The notes beneath the pieces are model-generated. The model searched no databases, was not told the origin of the DNA, and saw nothing but the letters and a program-made list of their open reading frames with translations. Below, piece after piece: positions 1 through 9,484 of a DNA stretch of 56,181 nucleotides. The stretch lies in contig PBYU01000034.1 in assembly GCA_002730035.1 (NCBI GenBank), positions 30,505 through 86,685 on the forward strand, read 5' to 3'. The stretch is from Gammaproteobacteria bacterium. Its GTDB lineage: Bacteria > Pseudomonadota > Gammaproteobacteria > Pseudomonadales > Pseudohongiellaceae. Position numbers and translations under genes: made by a program. Each line of letters starts with the position of its first letter. The stretch's first letter is position 1.

Positions 1-1
1 C

Positions 2-514
2 GAAGGGGGATCGACTGAGAATGCCACGGTCCAAGCCGTTATTGTCTATGCCATTGCAGCCCTTACACTCAGTATGTTGCTGATAGCACTGCGTTTCGAT
101 TTAGTCTCGCTAAGCTATGTAATTCAAAAAGTTGTCGAGCTGACAGAAGAACCCAGGGCGGCAAGAATGGCTACATTTGATATTGACAGTTTTAATAGGG
201 CTTTTAAGGACAATCATCAATACCGCGAAGCAGGCCTCACAATTTCCATGTTAGCGAAGAAGCTTAAAATTCCGGAGTATCGCCTGCGGGCCTTCATTCA
301 CAAACAACTGGGATTTCGTAATTTTAACGCCATGCTACATCAGTATCGGATTGAAGACGCCAGCAACGCGCTGTCAGACAAACAAAATCAGAATGTGCCA
401 ATATTGACGATTGCCCTGTCAGTCGGCTACCAGTCCATAACCCCGTTTAATAATGCTTTCCGGCAAATCACCGGCGTGACTCCCTCCGAATACAGGAAAA
501 AAATGCAGGCTTAG
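2..514 (+). CDS. AraC-family transcriptional regulator, 3' part (5' end outside window)
   Basis: The frame is already open at the window edge, so only the last ~170 codons are present. The first ~30 visible residues are hydrophobic and look like the end of a membrane region, followed by a short linker. The C-terminal ~100 residues form an AraC-type double helix-turn-helix: the first HTH is around LTISMLAKKLKIPEYRLR, and the second ends with the family signature GYQSITPFNNAF...TPSEYR. Membrane-linked AraC regulators of this layout usually sense an envelope or quorum-type signal, but the sensor part is missing here and the target is unknown. An ATG at 74 is in frame but lies inside the hydrophobic stretch and is unlikely to be the start. 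The family call is secure; the role is not. Confidence 0.85.
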   Translation, partial: EGGSTENATVQAVIVYAIAALTLSMLLIALRFDLVSLSYVIQKVVELTEEPRAARMATFDIDSFNRAFKDNHQYREAGLTISMLAKKLKIPEYRLRAFIHKQLGFRNFNAMLHQYRIEDASNALSDKQNQNVPILTIALSVGYQSITPFNNAFRQITGVTPSEYRKKMQA

Positions 515-531
515 GGGTGTCCCCTGTTTCA

Positions 532-957
532 CTACTGCATAGGTGAATAATCAGTTGCTACCATGTATTTGTTCTCAATGCCTCCGAGTATCTGGCCGTT
601 GGCATTAGATGCCGCCGCAACTTCCTCCCATTCTGGATCAGCAATGAAGGCTTGCCAGGACGCAGCCGCTGCTTCCTGACTGGCATGCTCGAGCATATAC
701 ACCAGCGTATCATCTCGCTCTTCTTCACTGGTGGGCGACCAGTAACCGACTACTTTCATGTCGTGTTTGCCGAAGATTCGAGTCGTGTGATCTCTAAACC
801 TGGCGTGCAAGTTATCCAGATTTCCTGGCGTCGCCGTATAGATACGCAGTTCGAATACTTTTTCGCTCTGGGCCGAGCTGCTAAGAAAACTCCCAGCGCC
901 TAAGCCTAGCATTACTGAAATCAGGGCAACTCCCGCCGCCTTTATAGTGTTATTCAC
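532..957 (-). CDS. NIPSNAP-family protein with signal peptide
   Basis: The product is about 141 residues. I place the start at the GTG at 957 because GAGGAG lies 7 bases upstream; an upstream in-frame start at 987 would put charged residues before the signal peptide. Residues 1-28 are a signal or anchor sequence ending near SSSAQ. The rest is one NIPSNAP-type alpha/beta-barrel (dimeric ferredoxin-like) domain, recognisable by FELRIYTATPGNLDNLHARF near its start and VGYW in the middle. NIPSNAP proteins have no settled enzymatic role in bacteria; many sit beside catabolic genes. It is a single gene convergent with the regulator upstream, separated by 17 bases. Family assignment is fairly confident; no function is claimed. 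Confidence 0.8.
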   Translation of the reverse strand: MNNTIKAAGVALISVMLGLGAGSFLSSSAQSEKVFELRIYTATPGNLDNLHARFRDHTTRIFGKHDMKVVGYWSPTSEEERDDTLVYMLEHASQEAAAASWQAFIADPEWEEVAAASNANGQILGGIENKYMVATDYSPMQ

Positions 958-1114
958 GTCGATCTCCTCTATTGGTGAACTGAGCAAGAGTATAGCAAAG
1001 CAATCGGTGAACGACTGGTTTGTGCCGCGATATTAATGCACTACGCCTGGAACTAGTTGATAAATGGTGGTAGTAAGAGGGGTTCAGGATAATCTATTCC
1101 TGCAACATCGACTC

Positions 1115-2491
1115 ATGAAAACGCTGTCAATCATAATAGGGCTGACACTGCTGCTCACTACGAGTTTCCGGGTTACAGCTCAACCATTGTCATCCCCGCG
1201 CGAGCAGTTACAGCAATCACTGGCATTGCTGAATGACCTGGAGGACGCCTATGGCCAATCCGATCTCAAGCTTGCCGAGCCTCTGGACCAGGTCGCCGAT
1301 CAATATATGGCGCTTGGGCTCTATGTCGATGCGCATCGCAGCCTCGACCGGGCCATGCAAATCGTGCGCAGAAACGAGGGCCTGTATACCCGGGCACAAT
1401 TACCCTACCTGCAGAAGAAGATCGAAAATCTGGTGAACTGGGGTAACTGGGATAGTGCCCGTACCCAGCTGCAACACTTGTTCTGGTTGTACAGAACCAA
1501 GAGCCGGCGTGTAGATCAGCAACTGGTGGATGATTTAATGCTGCTGTCCAATACACACCTGCGGGGGATCACCGAAGACTTAGGTGATAGACAAAGTTAC
1601 CACCTGCGTCGAGCAATGAGTTCGAACTGGATGGCCCTTGCAGTGGGTGAGGCGACCTGGGGAAAAACCGATGAGCGCATAACACCGCTATTGTATAGCC
1701 TGATCAAGCAATATCACCTGCATGCGGCAGCCATAAACTGGGCTGGCCGCACCGGCTACGAATTACGTCAGGCGGCTCCGGGCGCGGACTGGGTGCGGCA
1801 ACGTTCTGAGATGCAAAGCTATTATTACTACACCGGTGTGCGACTGCTTAATCAGATCGAGTCGATTTATGCCACTGCTGAACCAATCGACTATGAAGGC
1901 TTGGCCATGGCCAAGCTGTACGTCGCAGACTGGCAAGTGTTGTTCAGTCGCGACGCTGAGGCCCTGGAAAGCTACCAAATCGCTTACCAGGCGCTGGAAC
2001 TGGCGCGTGTCGATGCTGCACTGATCAAGGACTATTTCTCACAGCCTTCATTATTGCCAGAACCCCGCTTTTATGCGTCGCTGCAGGCAGCGCTATCTGC
2101 TCGGCAGAGTGATTTGCAACTGGCTGAACGCGACGTACTGGACGATGCGTCAAACCTGCTCTTCTTTACGGAATGGGACACCGCCTTTCCCTATGTCAGG
2201 CGGCCTTCAGAGCTGAGTATGGGCCAGCTCACGAATTCCAATTTTGCGCTTTTTTCGTTCAGCCTGGTAGGGGTCCCTGATATCCAGAGCTTCTTAAATG
2301 GCCTCAGCACTGATCCCTTCAGCCGTGTACAGGATGCCGAACTGGTCGATACTCTGGCTGATCCTCCTGATACAAAAAGCAATCTGATGCGTAGATTGAG
2401 TTGGTTGAGATTTCGTCCTAAGTTAGATGGCGGGCTACCGCAGCAAGCAGCGGCAACGCTACGCTATGAGCTCGCTGCAGACACCCCCTGA
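1115..2491 (+). CDS. Secreted helical-repeat (TPR-like) protein, function unknown
   Basis: The product is about 458 residues. The ATG at 1115 is preferred over the GTG/ATG candidates near 1064 because it begins a clean signal peptide (Lys, hydrophobic core, cleavage near VTAQ at residue 23); no good ribosome site is seen for either. The body is rich in alternating helices with TPR-like spacing (for example LALLNDLEDAYG, LGLYVDAHRSLDRAM, WDSARTQLQHLFWLY, AMAKLYVADWQ), so a periplasmic scaffold or adaptor is likely. No catalytic motif is visible. It ends 144 bases before oadG and could share a transcript with the decarboxylase genes, though nothing links the functions. Confidence 0.6.
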   Translation: MKTLSIIIGLTLLLTTSFRVTAQPLSSPREQLQQSLALLNDLEDAYGQSDLKLAEPLDQVADQYMALGLYVDAHRSLDRAMQIVRRNEGLYTRAQLPYLQKKIENLVNWGNWDSARTQLQHLFWLYRTKSRRVDQQLVDDLMLLSNTHLRGITEDLGDRQSYHLRRAMSSNWMALAVGEATWGKTDERITPLLYSLIKQYHLHAAAINWAGRTGYELRQAAPGADWVRQRSEMQSYYYYTGVRLLNQIESIYATAEPIDYEGLAMAKLYVADWQVLFSRDAEALESYQIAYQALELARVDAALIKDYFSQPSLLPEPRFYASLQAALSARQSDLQLAERDVLDDASNLLFFTEWDTAFPYVRRPSELSMGQLTNSNFALFSFSLVGVPDIQSFLNGLSTDPFSRVQDAELVDTLADPPDTKSNLMRRLSWLRFRPKLDGGLPQQAAATLRYELAADTP

Positions 2492-2634
2492 TTGAGGGCC
2501 GCTGTTTCTCCCTCTTGCTCTGCCTAGTCTCCCAATTCTCGAGTCAATTAACGGATCAGCGCGTTTACAGGTTAGATTCTGTCCGCGCCATCGAGTATGA
2601 TTCTGCTCTCACAAATTCTCGGAAGCAGCAGCTC

Positions 2635-2862
2635 GTGGAAAATCTTGTAAGTCAGGGCCTAGAACTCGCCCTATTCGGAATGGGGACGGTATTTGTCTTC
2701 CTCGCGTTGCTGATTCTCGCGACGCACCTCATGTCCACTTTACTGCTTAAATTTCAGCCAGAAGACAGTCCCTTGACTGTAGATGCGGTGACACAATCAA
2801 ACCATAGTGTGCTGATTGCTGTGATCACGGCTGCTATAGCTCAACACCGGCAAAAAAAATGA
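2635..2862 (+). CDS. oadG: Oxaloacetate decarboxylase gamma subunit
   Basis: A 75-residue small membrane subunit. I start it at the GTG at 2635 (reading VENLVSQGLELALFGMG), which fits the usual OadG N-terminus and length; the open frame extends back to 2515 but those residues are unlike the family, and a GGAAG ribosome-site candidate precedes the GTG. Residues ~10-35 are one transmembrane helix with the typical GMGTVFVFLALLI pattern. OadG anchors the soluble alpha subunit to the Na+-pumping beta subunit. It is directly followed by oadA (56 bases) and oadB, the conserved gamma-alpha-beta order. Identity rests mainly on the helix pattern and position. Confidence 0.85.
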   Translation: MENLVSQGLELALFGMGTVFVFLALLILATHLMSTLLLKFQPEDSPLTVDAVTQSNHSVLIAVITAAIAQHRQKK

Positions 2863-2918
2863 GTAGGCTGCAATGCCTGTGACTCCACATTAATTAATAG
2901 TCTCTACGAGTTTGCAAT

Positions 2919-4709
2919 ATGAGTGAAAACAAAAACCCGCTTGGAATAACGGATGTCGTGCTTCGCGACGCTCACCAATCGCTGCTGGCCACGCGTATGC
3001 GTATCGATGACATGCTGCCAATTGCCGAGAAACTGGACCAGGTGGGCTTCTGGTCACTCGAGACCTGGGGAGGGGCCACCTTCGATGCCTGTATCCGCTT
3101 CGTGGGAGAAGACCCCTGGGAACGGATTCGTCGTTTCAAAGAAGCCATGCCTAATACACCCCAGCAAATGCTATTCCGCGGCCAGAACATCCTGGGGTAT
3201 CGCCATTATGCGGACGACGTAGTGGATCGGTTCGTCGAGAGGGCCGCCGTTAATGGTGTCGATATATTTCGAGTTTTCGACGCGATGAATGATATGCGTA
3301 ACCTGGAAACGGCGATCAAGTCGGTAAGCAAACACGAAAAGCACGCACAGGGCTGCATGTCATACACAATCAGCCCCGTTCATAACCTCGATAGCTGGTT
3401 GGAGATGGCCAAACAGATCGAAAGCATGGGTGCAGATTCTCTGTGCATCAAGGACATGGCCGGGCTCTTGAAACCCTATGTTGCCTATGAATTGATCAGC
3501 AAGCTCAAACAAACCGTCAGCATTCCGATTCATATGCATTGCCATGCTACTACTGGGATGTCTACCGCGACCTACGTGAAAGCTGTAGAGGCCGGTATCG
3601 ACAACGTAGACACCTCGATCTCATCGATGAGTATGACCTATGGCCATTCACCCACTGAATCGCTGGTTTCCATACTCGACACAACAGAGCGCAGCACTGG
3701 ACTCGATATCGAACTGCTGGAAGAAATAGCCAGCTATTTCCGTGAAGTTCGTAAGAAATATGCCAAGAATGAGGGATCACTGAGAGGCATTGATTCGCGC
3801 ATACTGGTAGCACAGGTGCCAGGTGGCATGCTTACCAACCTGGAAAGTCAGCTGCGTGAACAAAATGCCTCAGACAAACTGGATGAGGTGCTAGAGGAAA
3901 TCCCCAAGGTACGTGAAGATCTGGGATTTATTCCTCTGGTTACACCGACATCCCAAATTGTCGGAACTCAATCAGTGTTAAATGTCTTGGTGGGTGAGCG
4001 CTATAAGACGATCACCAAGGAAACCGAGGGTGTACTCAAGGGAGTGTATGGTGCGACACCTGCCCCGGTCAATGCCAAGTTACAAGCAAAGGTGTTGGAT
4101 GGCGGCGAAGCGATTACCTGCCGCCCCGCTGATCGCCTGCAACCGGAGTTCGAGAAGCAGCAGGCAGAATTGCTTGGCATTGCCAAACAAGACGGTTTCA
4201 GCCTGGTCAATGATATAGATGACACGCTTACTTACGCATTGTTTCCACAGGCCGGCCTCAAATTTCTGAAGAATAGAAACAATCCGGATGCCTTCGAGCC
4301 GGCGCCCTCTATCGAGCAGGCTGCACAGCAACCAACCGCCGCCGCTGTTACCGACGCTGGTGTCTACACCGTCGAAGTCGAAGGAAAGGCCTATGTTGTC
4401 AAGGTTACCGAAGGAGGCGATGTGTCGCAGCTGGTCGAGAGTAGTGCAGGGTTGGCCCCGGTCGCCGCTGTGGCAGCGCCACCTGCTGGAGGTGGAGGCA
4501 AGGCGATTCCTGCACCGCTGGCCGGAAACGTGTTTAAGGTGACTGTAGATGTCGGAGACAGTGTGGCCGTGGGTGATGTGATTCTGGTGTTGGAAGCCAT
4601 GAAGATGGAGACTGAGATTTGTTCACCTGCCTCCGGTACGGTTACCGAGGTAAACGTCAAGGCGGGTGATGCCGTAAAAGTGGGCGACAGCTTACTGGCA
4701 CTTGGTTAA
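2919..4709 (+). CDS. oadA: Oxaloacetate decarboxylase alpha subunit (biotin carboxyltransferase)
   Basis: A 596-residue cytoplasmic subunit that transfers the C4 carboxyl of oxaloacetate to biotin, giving pyruvate. Residues ~8-270 are the HMG-CoA-lyase-like TIM-barrel carboxyltransferase: [17 protein letters not shown] near the start carries the catalytic metal-site Asp, [13 protein letters not shown] carries the expected carbamylated Lys, and [11 protein letters not shown] gives the metal-ligand His pair. Residues ~280-465 are the conserved PYC_OADA region, followed by an Ala/Pro/Gly-rich linker and a biotinyl domain from ~525. The biotin attachment motif EAMKMETE is intact with Lys at residue 562. 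Length matches the Na+-pump decarboxylases. It sits between oadG and oadB. Confidence 0.95.
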   Translation: MSENKNPLGITDVVLRDAHQSLLATRMRIDDMLPIAEKLDQVGFWSLETWGGATFDACIRFVGEDPWERIRRFKEAMPNTPQQMLFRGQNILGYRHYADDVVDRFVERAAVNGVDIFRVFDAMNDMRNLETAIKSVSKHEKHAQGCMSYTISPVHNLDSWLEMAKQIESMGADSLCIKDMAGLLKPYVAYELISKLKQTVSIPIHMHCHATTGMSTATYVKAVEAGIDNVDTSISSMSMTYGHSPTESLVSILDTTERSTGLDIELLEEIASYFREVRKKYAKNEGSLRGIDSRILVAQVPGGMLTNLESQLREQNASDKLDEVLEEIPKVREDLGFIPLVTPTSQIVGTQSVLNVLVGERYKTITKETEGVLKGVYGATPAPVNAKLQAKVLDGGEAITCRPADRLQPEFEKQQAELLGIAKQDGFSLVNDIDDTLTYALFPQAGLKFLKNRNNPDAFEPAPSIEQAAQQPTAAAVTDAGVYTVEVEGKAYVVKVTEGGDVSQLVESSAGLAPVAAVAAPPAGGGGKAIPAPLAGNVFKVTVDVGDSVAVGDVILVLEAMKMETEICSPASGTVTEVNVKAGDAVKVGDSLLALG

Positions 4710-4726
4710 CGAGTGAGAGAACCTAA

Positions 4727-5857
4727 ATGAGCCAGCTAGTAGCGCTGTGGCAGACCACAGGAATTTACCAGATTAGTTTTCCGCAATGCGTCATGATCCT
4801 TATCGGATTTTTGCTTCTCTATCTTGCGATTAAAAAGGGATTTGAGCCCTTACTGTTGGTTCCGATTGGCTTTGGTGGGATTCTCTCGAACATACCCGGC
4901 GTGGATATCGCGGTGGGCCAAGGCATACTTCATCAGTTCTATGTCATGGGCCTGGAGACAGGCGTGTTTCCGCTGCTGATATTCATGGGCGTAGGCGCCA
5001 TGACGGATTTCGGACCCTTGCTGGCGAATCCGAAAACCCTGTTACTGGGAGCGGCGGCTCAATTCGGAATATTCAGTACTCTCCTTGGCGCTCTGTTCCT
5101 AACGGATATCGGATGGTTTGATTTCAGTTTACAACAGGCGGCAGCCATCGGAATTATCGGCGGAGCAGATGGACCGACTGCGATCTATGTAGCGGGGATA
5201 CTTGCGCCTGAAATTCTCGGTGCGATTGCTGTGGCAGCCTATTCCTATATGGCACTGGTGCCGCTTATCCAGCCACCCATCATGCGCGCCTTAACGTCGC
5301 AGGCCGAGCGCGAGACAGTTATGACACAACTGCGGGATGTGTCCCAGGTTGAAAAGATATTCTTTCCGCTGGTGCTGCTCATCCTTGTGGCATTAGTCGT
5401 ACCAAGCGCAGCGCCCTTACTGGGCATGTTTTGTTTTGGTAATTTGATGAGGGAATGCGGAGTTGTCGAGCGTCTGTCGGACACAGCACAACATGCATTA
5501 ATCAACATTGTCACGATCCTGCTGGGGCTGTCGGTAGGATCGAAGCTGGTAGCAGATCAATTTCTGGTCGGCAGCACCCTCGGTATTCTGGTATTGGGTA
5601 TGGTCGCCTTTTCCATCGGTACCGCCACAGGTGTCTTGATGGCGAAGCTGATGAACCTATTCTCTTCCCAGAAAATCAACCCCCTGATAGGTGCGGCCGG
5701 CGTTTCGGCTGTACCCATGGCAGCTCGAGTCGCCAACAAGGTAGGCATGGAAGCCAATCCCAATAATTTTCTTCTCATGCACGCCATGGGCCCGAATGTC
5801 GCAGGTGTCATCGGTTCGGCGATCGCGGCAGGTGTATTGATTCAATTCGCCAACTGA
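4727..5857 (+). CDS. oadB: Oxaloacetate decarboxylase beta subunit, Na+-translocating
   Basis: A 376-residue integral membrane protein that decarboxylates carboxybiotin and pumps Na+ outward. Both diagnostic motifs are present: [10 protein letters not shown] with the essential Asp at residue ~148 (equivalent to D203 of the Klebsiella protein), and [18 protein letters not shown] near the C-terminus, which provides the second Na+-site Asn/Gly/Ser set. About nine hydrophobic helices are visible. It is shorter than the ~430-residue enterobacterial form, which is normal for the short-beta subfamily that includes the methylmalonyl-CoA and glutaconyl-CoA decarboxylase betas, so substrate identity rests on oadA beside it. 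A GAGAGAA site precedes the ATG. A small GC hairpin at 5862-5878 follows the stop. Confidence 0.93.
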   Translation: MSQLVALWQTTGIYQISFPQCVMILIGFLLLYLAIKKGFEPLLLVPIGFGGILSNIPGVDIAVGQGILHQFYVMGLETGVFPLLIFMGVGAMTDFGPLLANPKTLLLGAAAQFGIFSTLLGALFLTDIGWFDFSLQQAAAIGIIGGADGPTAIYVAGILAPEILGAIAVAAYSYMALVPLIQPPIMRALTSQAERETVMTQLRDVSQVEKIFFPLVLLILVALVVPSAAPLLGMFCFGNLMRECGVVERLSDTAQHALINIVTILLGLSVGSKLVADQFLVGSTLGILVLGMVAFSIGTATGVLMAKLMNLFSSQKINPLIGAAGVSAVPMAARVANKVGMEANPNNFLLMHAMGPNVAGVIGSAIAAGVLIQFAN

Positions 5858-5897
5858 TCTATCCGGATTTCTGCCGGAACCGACAATTCCAGTCTTA

Positions 5898-6077
5898 AGT
5901 ACGCTCTGAACACATATATGACCGCTCTGGCTGTAGGCCCCTTTGGGCGGGGCCTGTCGTGCTCCGCCGCGTCGTTGTCGTACTTGCCAAGGGTGTGGCC
6001 ATTCCCTGCGCACGACGCCTAGCAGCAGAGCACGACAGACTCCCGCAGAGTGGCCATATATGTGTTCAGAGGGTCCT
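5898..6077. repeat. Dispersed hairpin element, copy A (MITE-like, 180 bp)
   Basis: An imperfect palindrome with ~33-bp terminal inverted repeats. The left end around 5904-5930 reads CTCTGAACACATATATG then CCGCTCTGG; the right end around 6044-6077 is its reverse complement with few mismatches. Inside, GTCGTGCTC (5956-5964) pairs with GAGCACGAC (6028-6036), so the whole element can fold into one long arm. The same sequence recurs at 36358-36624 (copy B), and terminal fragments occur at 16086-16103 and 53109-53150. It carries no plausible gene. It lies 40 bases after oadB and explains most of the otherwise empty 5858-6234 gap; nothing further was recognised in 6078-6234 apart from a weak leader to phoH. 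Confidence 0.9.
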
Positions 6078-6234
6078 AAAATCCTATTCCACTTGTGCCA
6101 CTAAAGATGGGTGTTAGACGGCCGACGCTTATAGGTAACGGCAGGTAAACTCACCAGTTAAAAAGGGAGGGACCACAAGCAACGAACTAGTAAACAAATC
6201 AATCTCAAGCTATTCCCGCGGGGTTTTAGAAGCT

Positions 6235-7659
6235 ATGAGCGAAGTGAAACTTGTCAAGAACCCAATTGACAGCGGTACCTGCTCAAATCCGATTTGCTAC
6301 GTATTAGACACTAATGTATTAATTCACGATCCCACTTCAATTCTCAATTTTGACGAACACCACGTCGTAATTCCCATTACGGTTCTCGAAGAACTGGATT
6401 CACTTAAAAGCGGCAGACAATCCATTGCTGCAGATTGCCGGCAGGCTATTCGTGAACTGAATAAGCAACTGGGCCGTGCCAGCCCCGATGAAGTCGAGTC
6501 CGGCGTAAAAATCGATCGAGGCGGTGAGAGTGGCGGGGCTGGCAAATCAGGCAGCCTGTCCGTGTTAATGACCCAGACGCCGGAAAACCTGGTGATGTTG
6601 CCAACTCATCTCAATGACAACAAGATTCTCAATGATGTCGGTCATTTGAAACAATGTTTTCCGAATCGTCGCGTAGTGCTTGTTACCAAAGACATCAATA
6701 TCAGGCTCAAGGCGCGTGGTTGTGGCATCGAATCTCAGGATTATCATAGTGACCAGTTACTCAGTGATATCGAGGAGCTTAACAAGGGTTATCTGGAATT
6801 CACGGGGTCCTTCTGGGACCGGGTGGACAATGTAGAAACTAACCAGAAGCACGGGCATACCTGGCATAAAGTATCCCGAGAGCTGTTCGATCAGGATGTC
6901 TATCCGAATCAATTTATCCTGGATGAAGCCGGATTTCTGGCCCGCATCGTGTCAATCGATGGCAACTCGATTACGCTGCTACACTTGAATTTGCAGTCGA
7001 TGCTCGAATGCGATATTTGGGGATTGAAACCGAGAGATGCGTTTCAGGCAATGGCCATGAATCTTTTGATGGACCCGGATGTGCATCTTGTCAATCTGAG
7101 CGGAGCGGCGGGCTCGGGCAAGACAATTCTGGCGCTCGCAGCCGCTATGGAACAAACTGTTCCGAACAAGTTTTATCGGCGCATCATTGTGACCCGCAGT
7201 ACCCAGAGCCTGGATGAAGTCATCGGTTTTCTGCCGGGTACCGAGGAAGAGAAAATGGAACCCTGGTTAGGTGCAATTACCGATAATCTTGAGGCACTGC
7301 ACTGGGAGGATGAAAATTGTAGTAGCAGTGTTGAATATGTAATGAATAAAGTACCCCTGATGTTCAAGTCATTAAATTACATTCGCGGTCGTTCGTTTCA
7401 GTCTAGTCTGATTATCATCGATGAGTCGCAAAATCTGACGCCCCATCAGATAAAGACAATTGTTACGCGCGCGGGCAATGGTTCCAAGGTTGTTTGTCTT
7501 GGTAATCTCGCTCAAATAGACACGCCGTATCTGACGCCAATAAGCTCAGGGCTGACTTACCTGACTGAACGCTTCAAGGCATTCGAGCAAGGAGGAAATA
7601 TTCTGCTGCAGGGTGTGCCGCGCTCTGCTCTGGCAAAATTTGCGGAAGAACACTTGTAG
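6235..7659 (+). CDS. PhoH-family protein with N-terminal PIN domain (PhoH2-type RNase/ATPase)
   Basis: A 474-residue cytoplasmic protein. Residues ~20-180 form a PIN nuclease domain: YVLDTNVLIHDP gives the first catalytic Asp, TVLEELDSLK the Glu, and LVTKDINIRLKARG the later Asp. Residues ~265-470 are the PhoH ATPase: Walker A GAAGSGKT at 290-297, Walker B IIIDESQNLT, then the family's CLGNLAQIDTPYL. This is the architecture of PhoH2/YlaK proteins, which couple RNA unwinding and cleavage. The start follows a poor ribosome site; MSEVKL is the first Met in frame. It is monocistronic and convergent with cysE. The family assignment is secure. Confidence 0.93.
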   Translation: MSEVKLVKNPIDSGTCSNPICYVLDTNVLIHDPTSILNFDEHHVVIPITVLEELDSLKSGRQSIAADCRQAIRELNKQLGRASPDEVESGVKIDRGGESGGAGKSGSLSVLMTQTPENLVMLPTHLNDNKILNDVGHLKQCFPNRRVVLVTKDINIRLKARGCGIESQDYHSDQLLSDIEELNKGYLEFTGSFWDRVDNVETNQKHGHTWHKVSRELFDQDVYPNQFILDEAGFLARIVSIDGNSITLLHLNLQSMLECDIWGLKPRDAFQAMAMNLLMDPDVHLVNLSGAAGSGKTILALAAAMEQTVPNKFYRRIIVTRSTQSLDEVIGFLPGTEEEKMEPWLGAITDNLEALHWEDENCSSSVEYVMNKVPLMFKSLNYIRGRSFQSSLIIIDESQNLTPHQIKTIVTRAGNGSKVVCLGNLAQIDTPYLTPISSGLTYLTERFKAFEQGGNILLQGVPRSALAKFAEEHL

Positions 7660-7677
7660 AAGAAGGAAAAGAAGGGA

Positions 7678-7745
7678 GACGCCAATAGTTTAATAGCTTA
7701 ACTACAATAAGCCTCCCGACCTCAAAGTTTTAAGCTATTGGTGTC
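7678..7745. terminator. Inverted repeat between convergent phoH and cysE (possible bidirectional terminator)
   Basis: GACGCCAATAG (7678-7688) can pair with CTATTGGTGTC (7735-7745) with one G-T wobble, and AATAGCTTA (7692-7700) pairs perfectly with TAAGCTATT (7731-7739). The two pairings overlap on the right arm, so they are alternatives. There is no T-tract on either side, so an intrinsic terminator is only suggested by the position between two converging genes. Confidence 0.35.
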
Positions 7746-7752
7746 CCCAATA

Positions 7753-8547
7753 CTACAGCGATGAATATTCATCGTCGAAGATATTCTGGTTCATCGTTTC
7801 GGCCGGTGCTTCCGAAATAGGCTTACCGACACTACGCGCTGGCACGCCAACGACTGTTGTATGGGCTTCGACATCACTAAGTACCACACTGCCCGCACCA
7901 ATTTTTGCACCTTCCCCGATCTCGATATTACCCAGCACCTTGGCTCCGGTGGAAATCAATACCCCGGAGCGGATTTTGGGGTGACGGTCTCCCTGTTCAT
8001 TGCCCGTTCCACCGAGCGTAACCTGCTGCAGGATAGAGACATTGTCCTCTATGACCGAGGTCTCACCGATTACGATACCGGTAGCATGATCCAGCATGAT
8101 GCCTCTGCCTATAACGCAGGCCGGATGGATGTCCACATTGAACACTTCGGAATTTCTACTCTGTATAAACAGGGCAAGTTGCTTGCGGTCATTGATCCAT
8201 AGGAAATGTGCCAGACGATGCACCTGGATGGACTGAAAGCCCTTCAGGTAGAGAATTACCGGCAGGTAAGAACAAATCGCCGCATCTCTTTCATACACGG
8301 CTTTAATATCACAGGCGGCGTGCTCAATTATTTCAGGGGAGGAGGCGAAGGCATCATCGAACAATTCACGAACTGTGACTACGGGCATCACATCGTCAGA
8401 CAGCTTGTTGGCGAGTATAAAACTGAGTGCCGACGCTAGACTGTTATGATTTAACACGCAGGCATAGACATAGCTCGCCAGCAGTGGTTCCTGCTGGATA
8501 ACTTGCTGAGCTTCAGACGTCAACTGCTGCCAGAGTTCATCAGACAT
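7753..8547 (-). CDS. cysE: Serine O-acetyltransferase
   Basis: A 264-residue enzyme making O-acetylserine from serine and acetyl-CoA, the first committed step of cysteine synthesis. Residues ~1-135 are the helical N-terminal SATase domain (WQQLTSEAQQ at the start). Residues ~140-250 form the left-handed beta-helix of hexapeptide repeats, with DIHPACVIGRGIMLDHATG carrying the catalytic Asp/His pair and GDRHPKIRSGVLI carrying the second His. The C-terminus ends after a short acidic tail, as usual for feedback-inhibited CysE. Start ATG at 8547 follows an AGGA sequence. Monocistronic as far as seen. Confidence 0.95.
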   Translation of the reverse strand: MSDELWQQLTSEAQQVIQQEPLLASYVYACVLNHNSLASALSFILANKLSDDVMPVVTVRELFDDAFASSPEIIEHAACDIKAVYERDAAICSYLPVILYLKGFQSIQVHRLAHFLWINDRKQLALFIQSRNSEVFNVDIHPACVIGRGIMLDHATGIVIGETSVIEDNVSILQQVTLGGTGNEQGDRHPKIRSGVLISTGAKVLGNIEIGEGAKIGAGSVVLSDVEAHTTVVGVPARSVGKPISEAPAETMNQNIFDDEYSSL

Positions 8548-8607
8548 GATTTAGTCCTGGTATTTCTGAGGGAGACCGATTATACGACCTGCAGGCATCA
8601 GTGTCCC

Positions 8608-9463
8608 CTATTGGCCAAACAACCGCTGGACTAAGCTTTTCTCACGTTTGGCTACTTCCGTATCGTCTATAGCGCTCTCGATGTGGCTCTTATCGATAGA
8701 TTGGTCGCCCTTGCCGAACGCCACCATCAGCGCTTTGTGACAAAGCACATTGATAAGTCTTGGAACACCCTGACTTCCCTCATAAAGCGCATCCAGAGCT
8801 TGTGGGGTAAGCATGTGCGGACCGCTATAGCCTGCCTTGTTGAGTCGATGCGCGACGTAGGACTCCAGGCCATCCCGGTCCAGTGCGGGTATTTGAAACG
8901 CGAAAGACATGTTGTCCTCGAGTTGTCTCAGAATGGGGCGCTTCAGCAATTCATCCAGTTCGGGCTGCCAAATAGAATGACCCGCAGAGGTTTGTCATTA
9001 GCTGTCTCAATCTGGGTCAAAAGGTGAACTGCCTTGAGCGTTTCCTCCGGCATTGCCTGAGCCTCGTCGATAAAAAGCAAGGTATTTTTGTTTTCTTCTG
9101 CCAGAATTATCAAGCCTTCGGTGATGCGCTTGAGTAGATCGTAATAGCTGATATCCACTTCTCTATCGATGTTCAGCTCTTCGGCAATGGCATGCATGAT
9201 GCCTTCTTCGCTGAGTATGGGGTGGGGGATATAGGCAGTTGTGTAACGCCTCTCATGTAATTCCAGGGCGTTCAGGACCTTTCTGCACAACATGCTTTTA
9301 CCGGTACCCACTTCACCGGTAATCTTCGCGAAACATCCTTCACCCTGCAGTGATTCAATCAACAGCTTAAAGGCATCCTTATGGCTGGGCAGTCTCAAAA
9401 ATACCGCGTATTCGGAGTCAGTGAAAACGGGTATTGGGCCAGTCCGAAATGTTGAAGATACAT
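8608..9463 (-). pseudogene. ExeA/MshM-like AAA ATPase, two frameshifts
   Basis: The frames together encode a typical ExeA/MshM ATPase. The ATG at 9463 starts MYLQHFGLAQYPFSLTPNT, the classical N-terminus. The frame then breaks at the A5 run 9397-9401 (T5 on the coding strand): one extra T would restore YFLRLPSHKDA. The second frame holds Walker A GEVGTGKS, Walker B TLLFIDEAQ and LRVILFG. It breaks again near 8967-8969, where one added base restores GQPELDELLKRP joined to LRQLEDNMSFAFQIPALD. The rest runs to 8608. Such ATPases drive secretin or pilus-type assembly or regulate exopolysaccharide export. It lies 21 bases downstream of the broken sensor kinase, in the same direction. Homopolymer indels could be assembly errors, but the neighbour's nonsense codons argue for real decay. 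Confidence 0.8.
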
Positions 9464-9484
9464 AGGATTCCAAAATTCACTGCA

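Noticed and set aside
5657-6013. A minus-strand open frame whose C-terminal part shares RREWPH-WQVRQRR...RQAPP-GAYSQ with another frame at 36292-36702
   Set aside because: The shared peptide is simply translation of the repeated hairpin element. The frame overlaps oadB and has no ribosome site, so it is a shadow, not a protein family.
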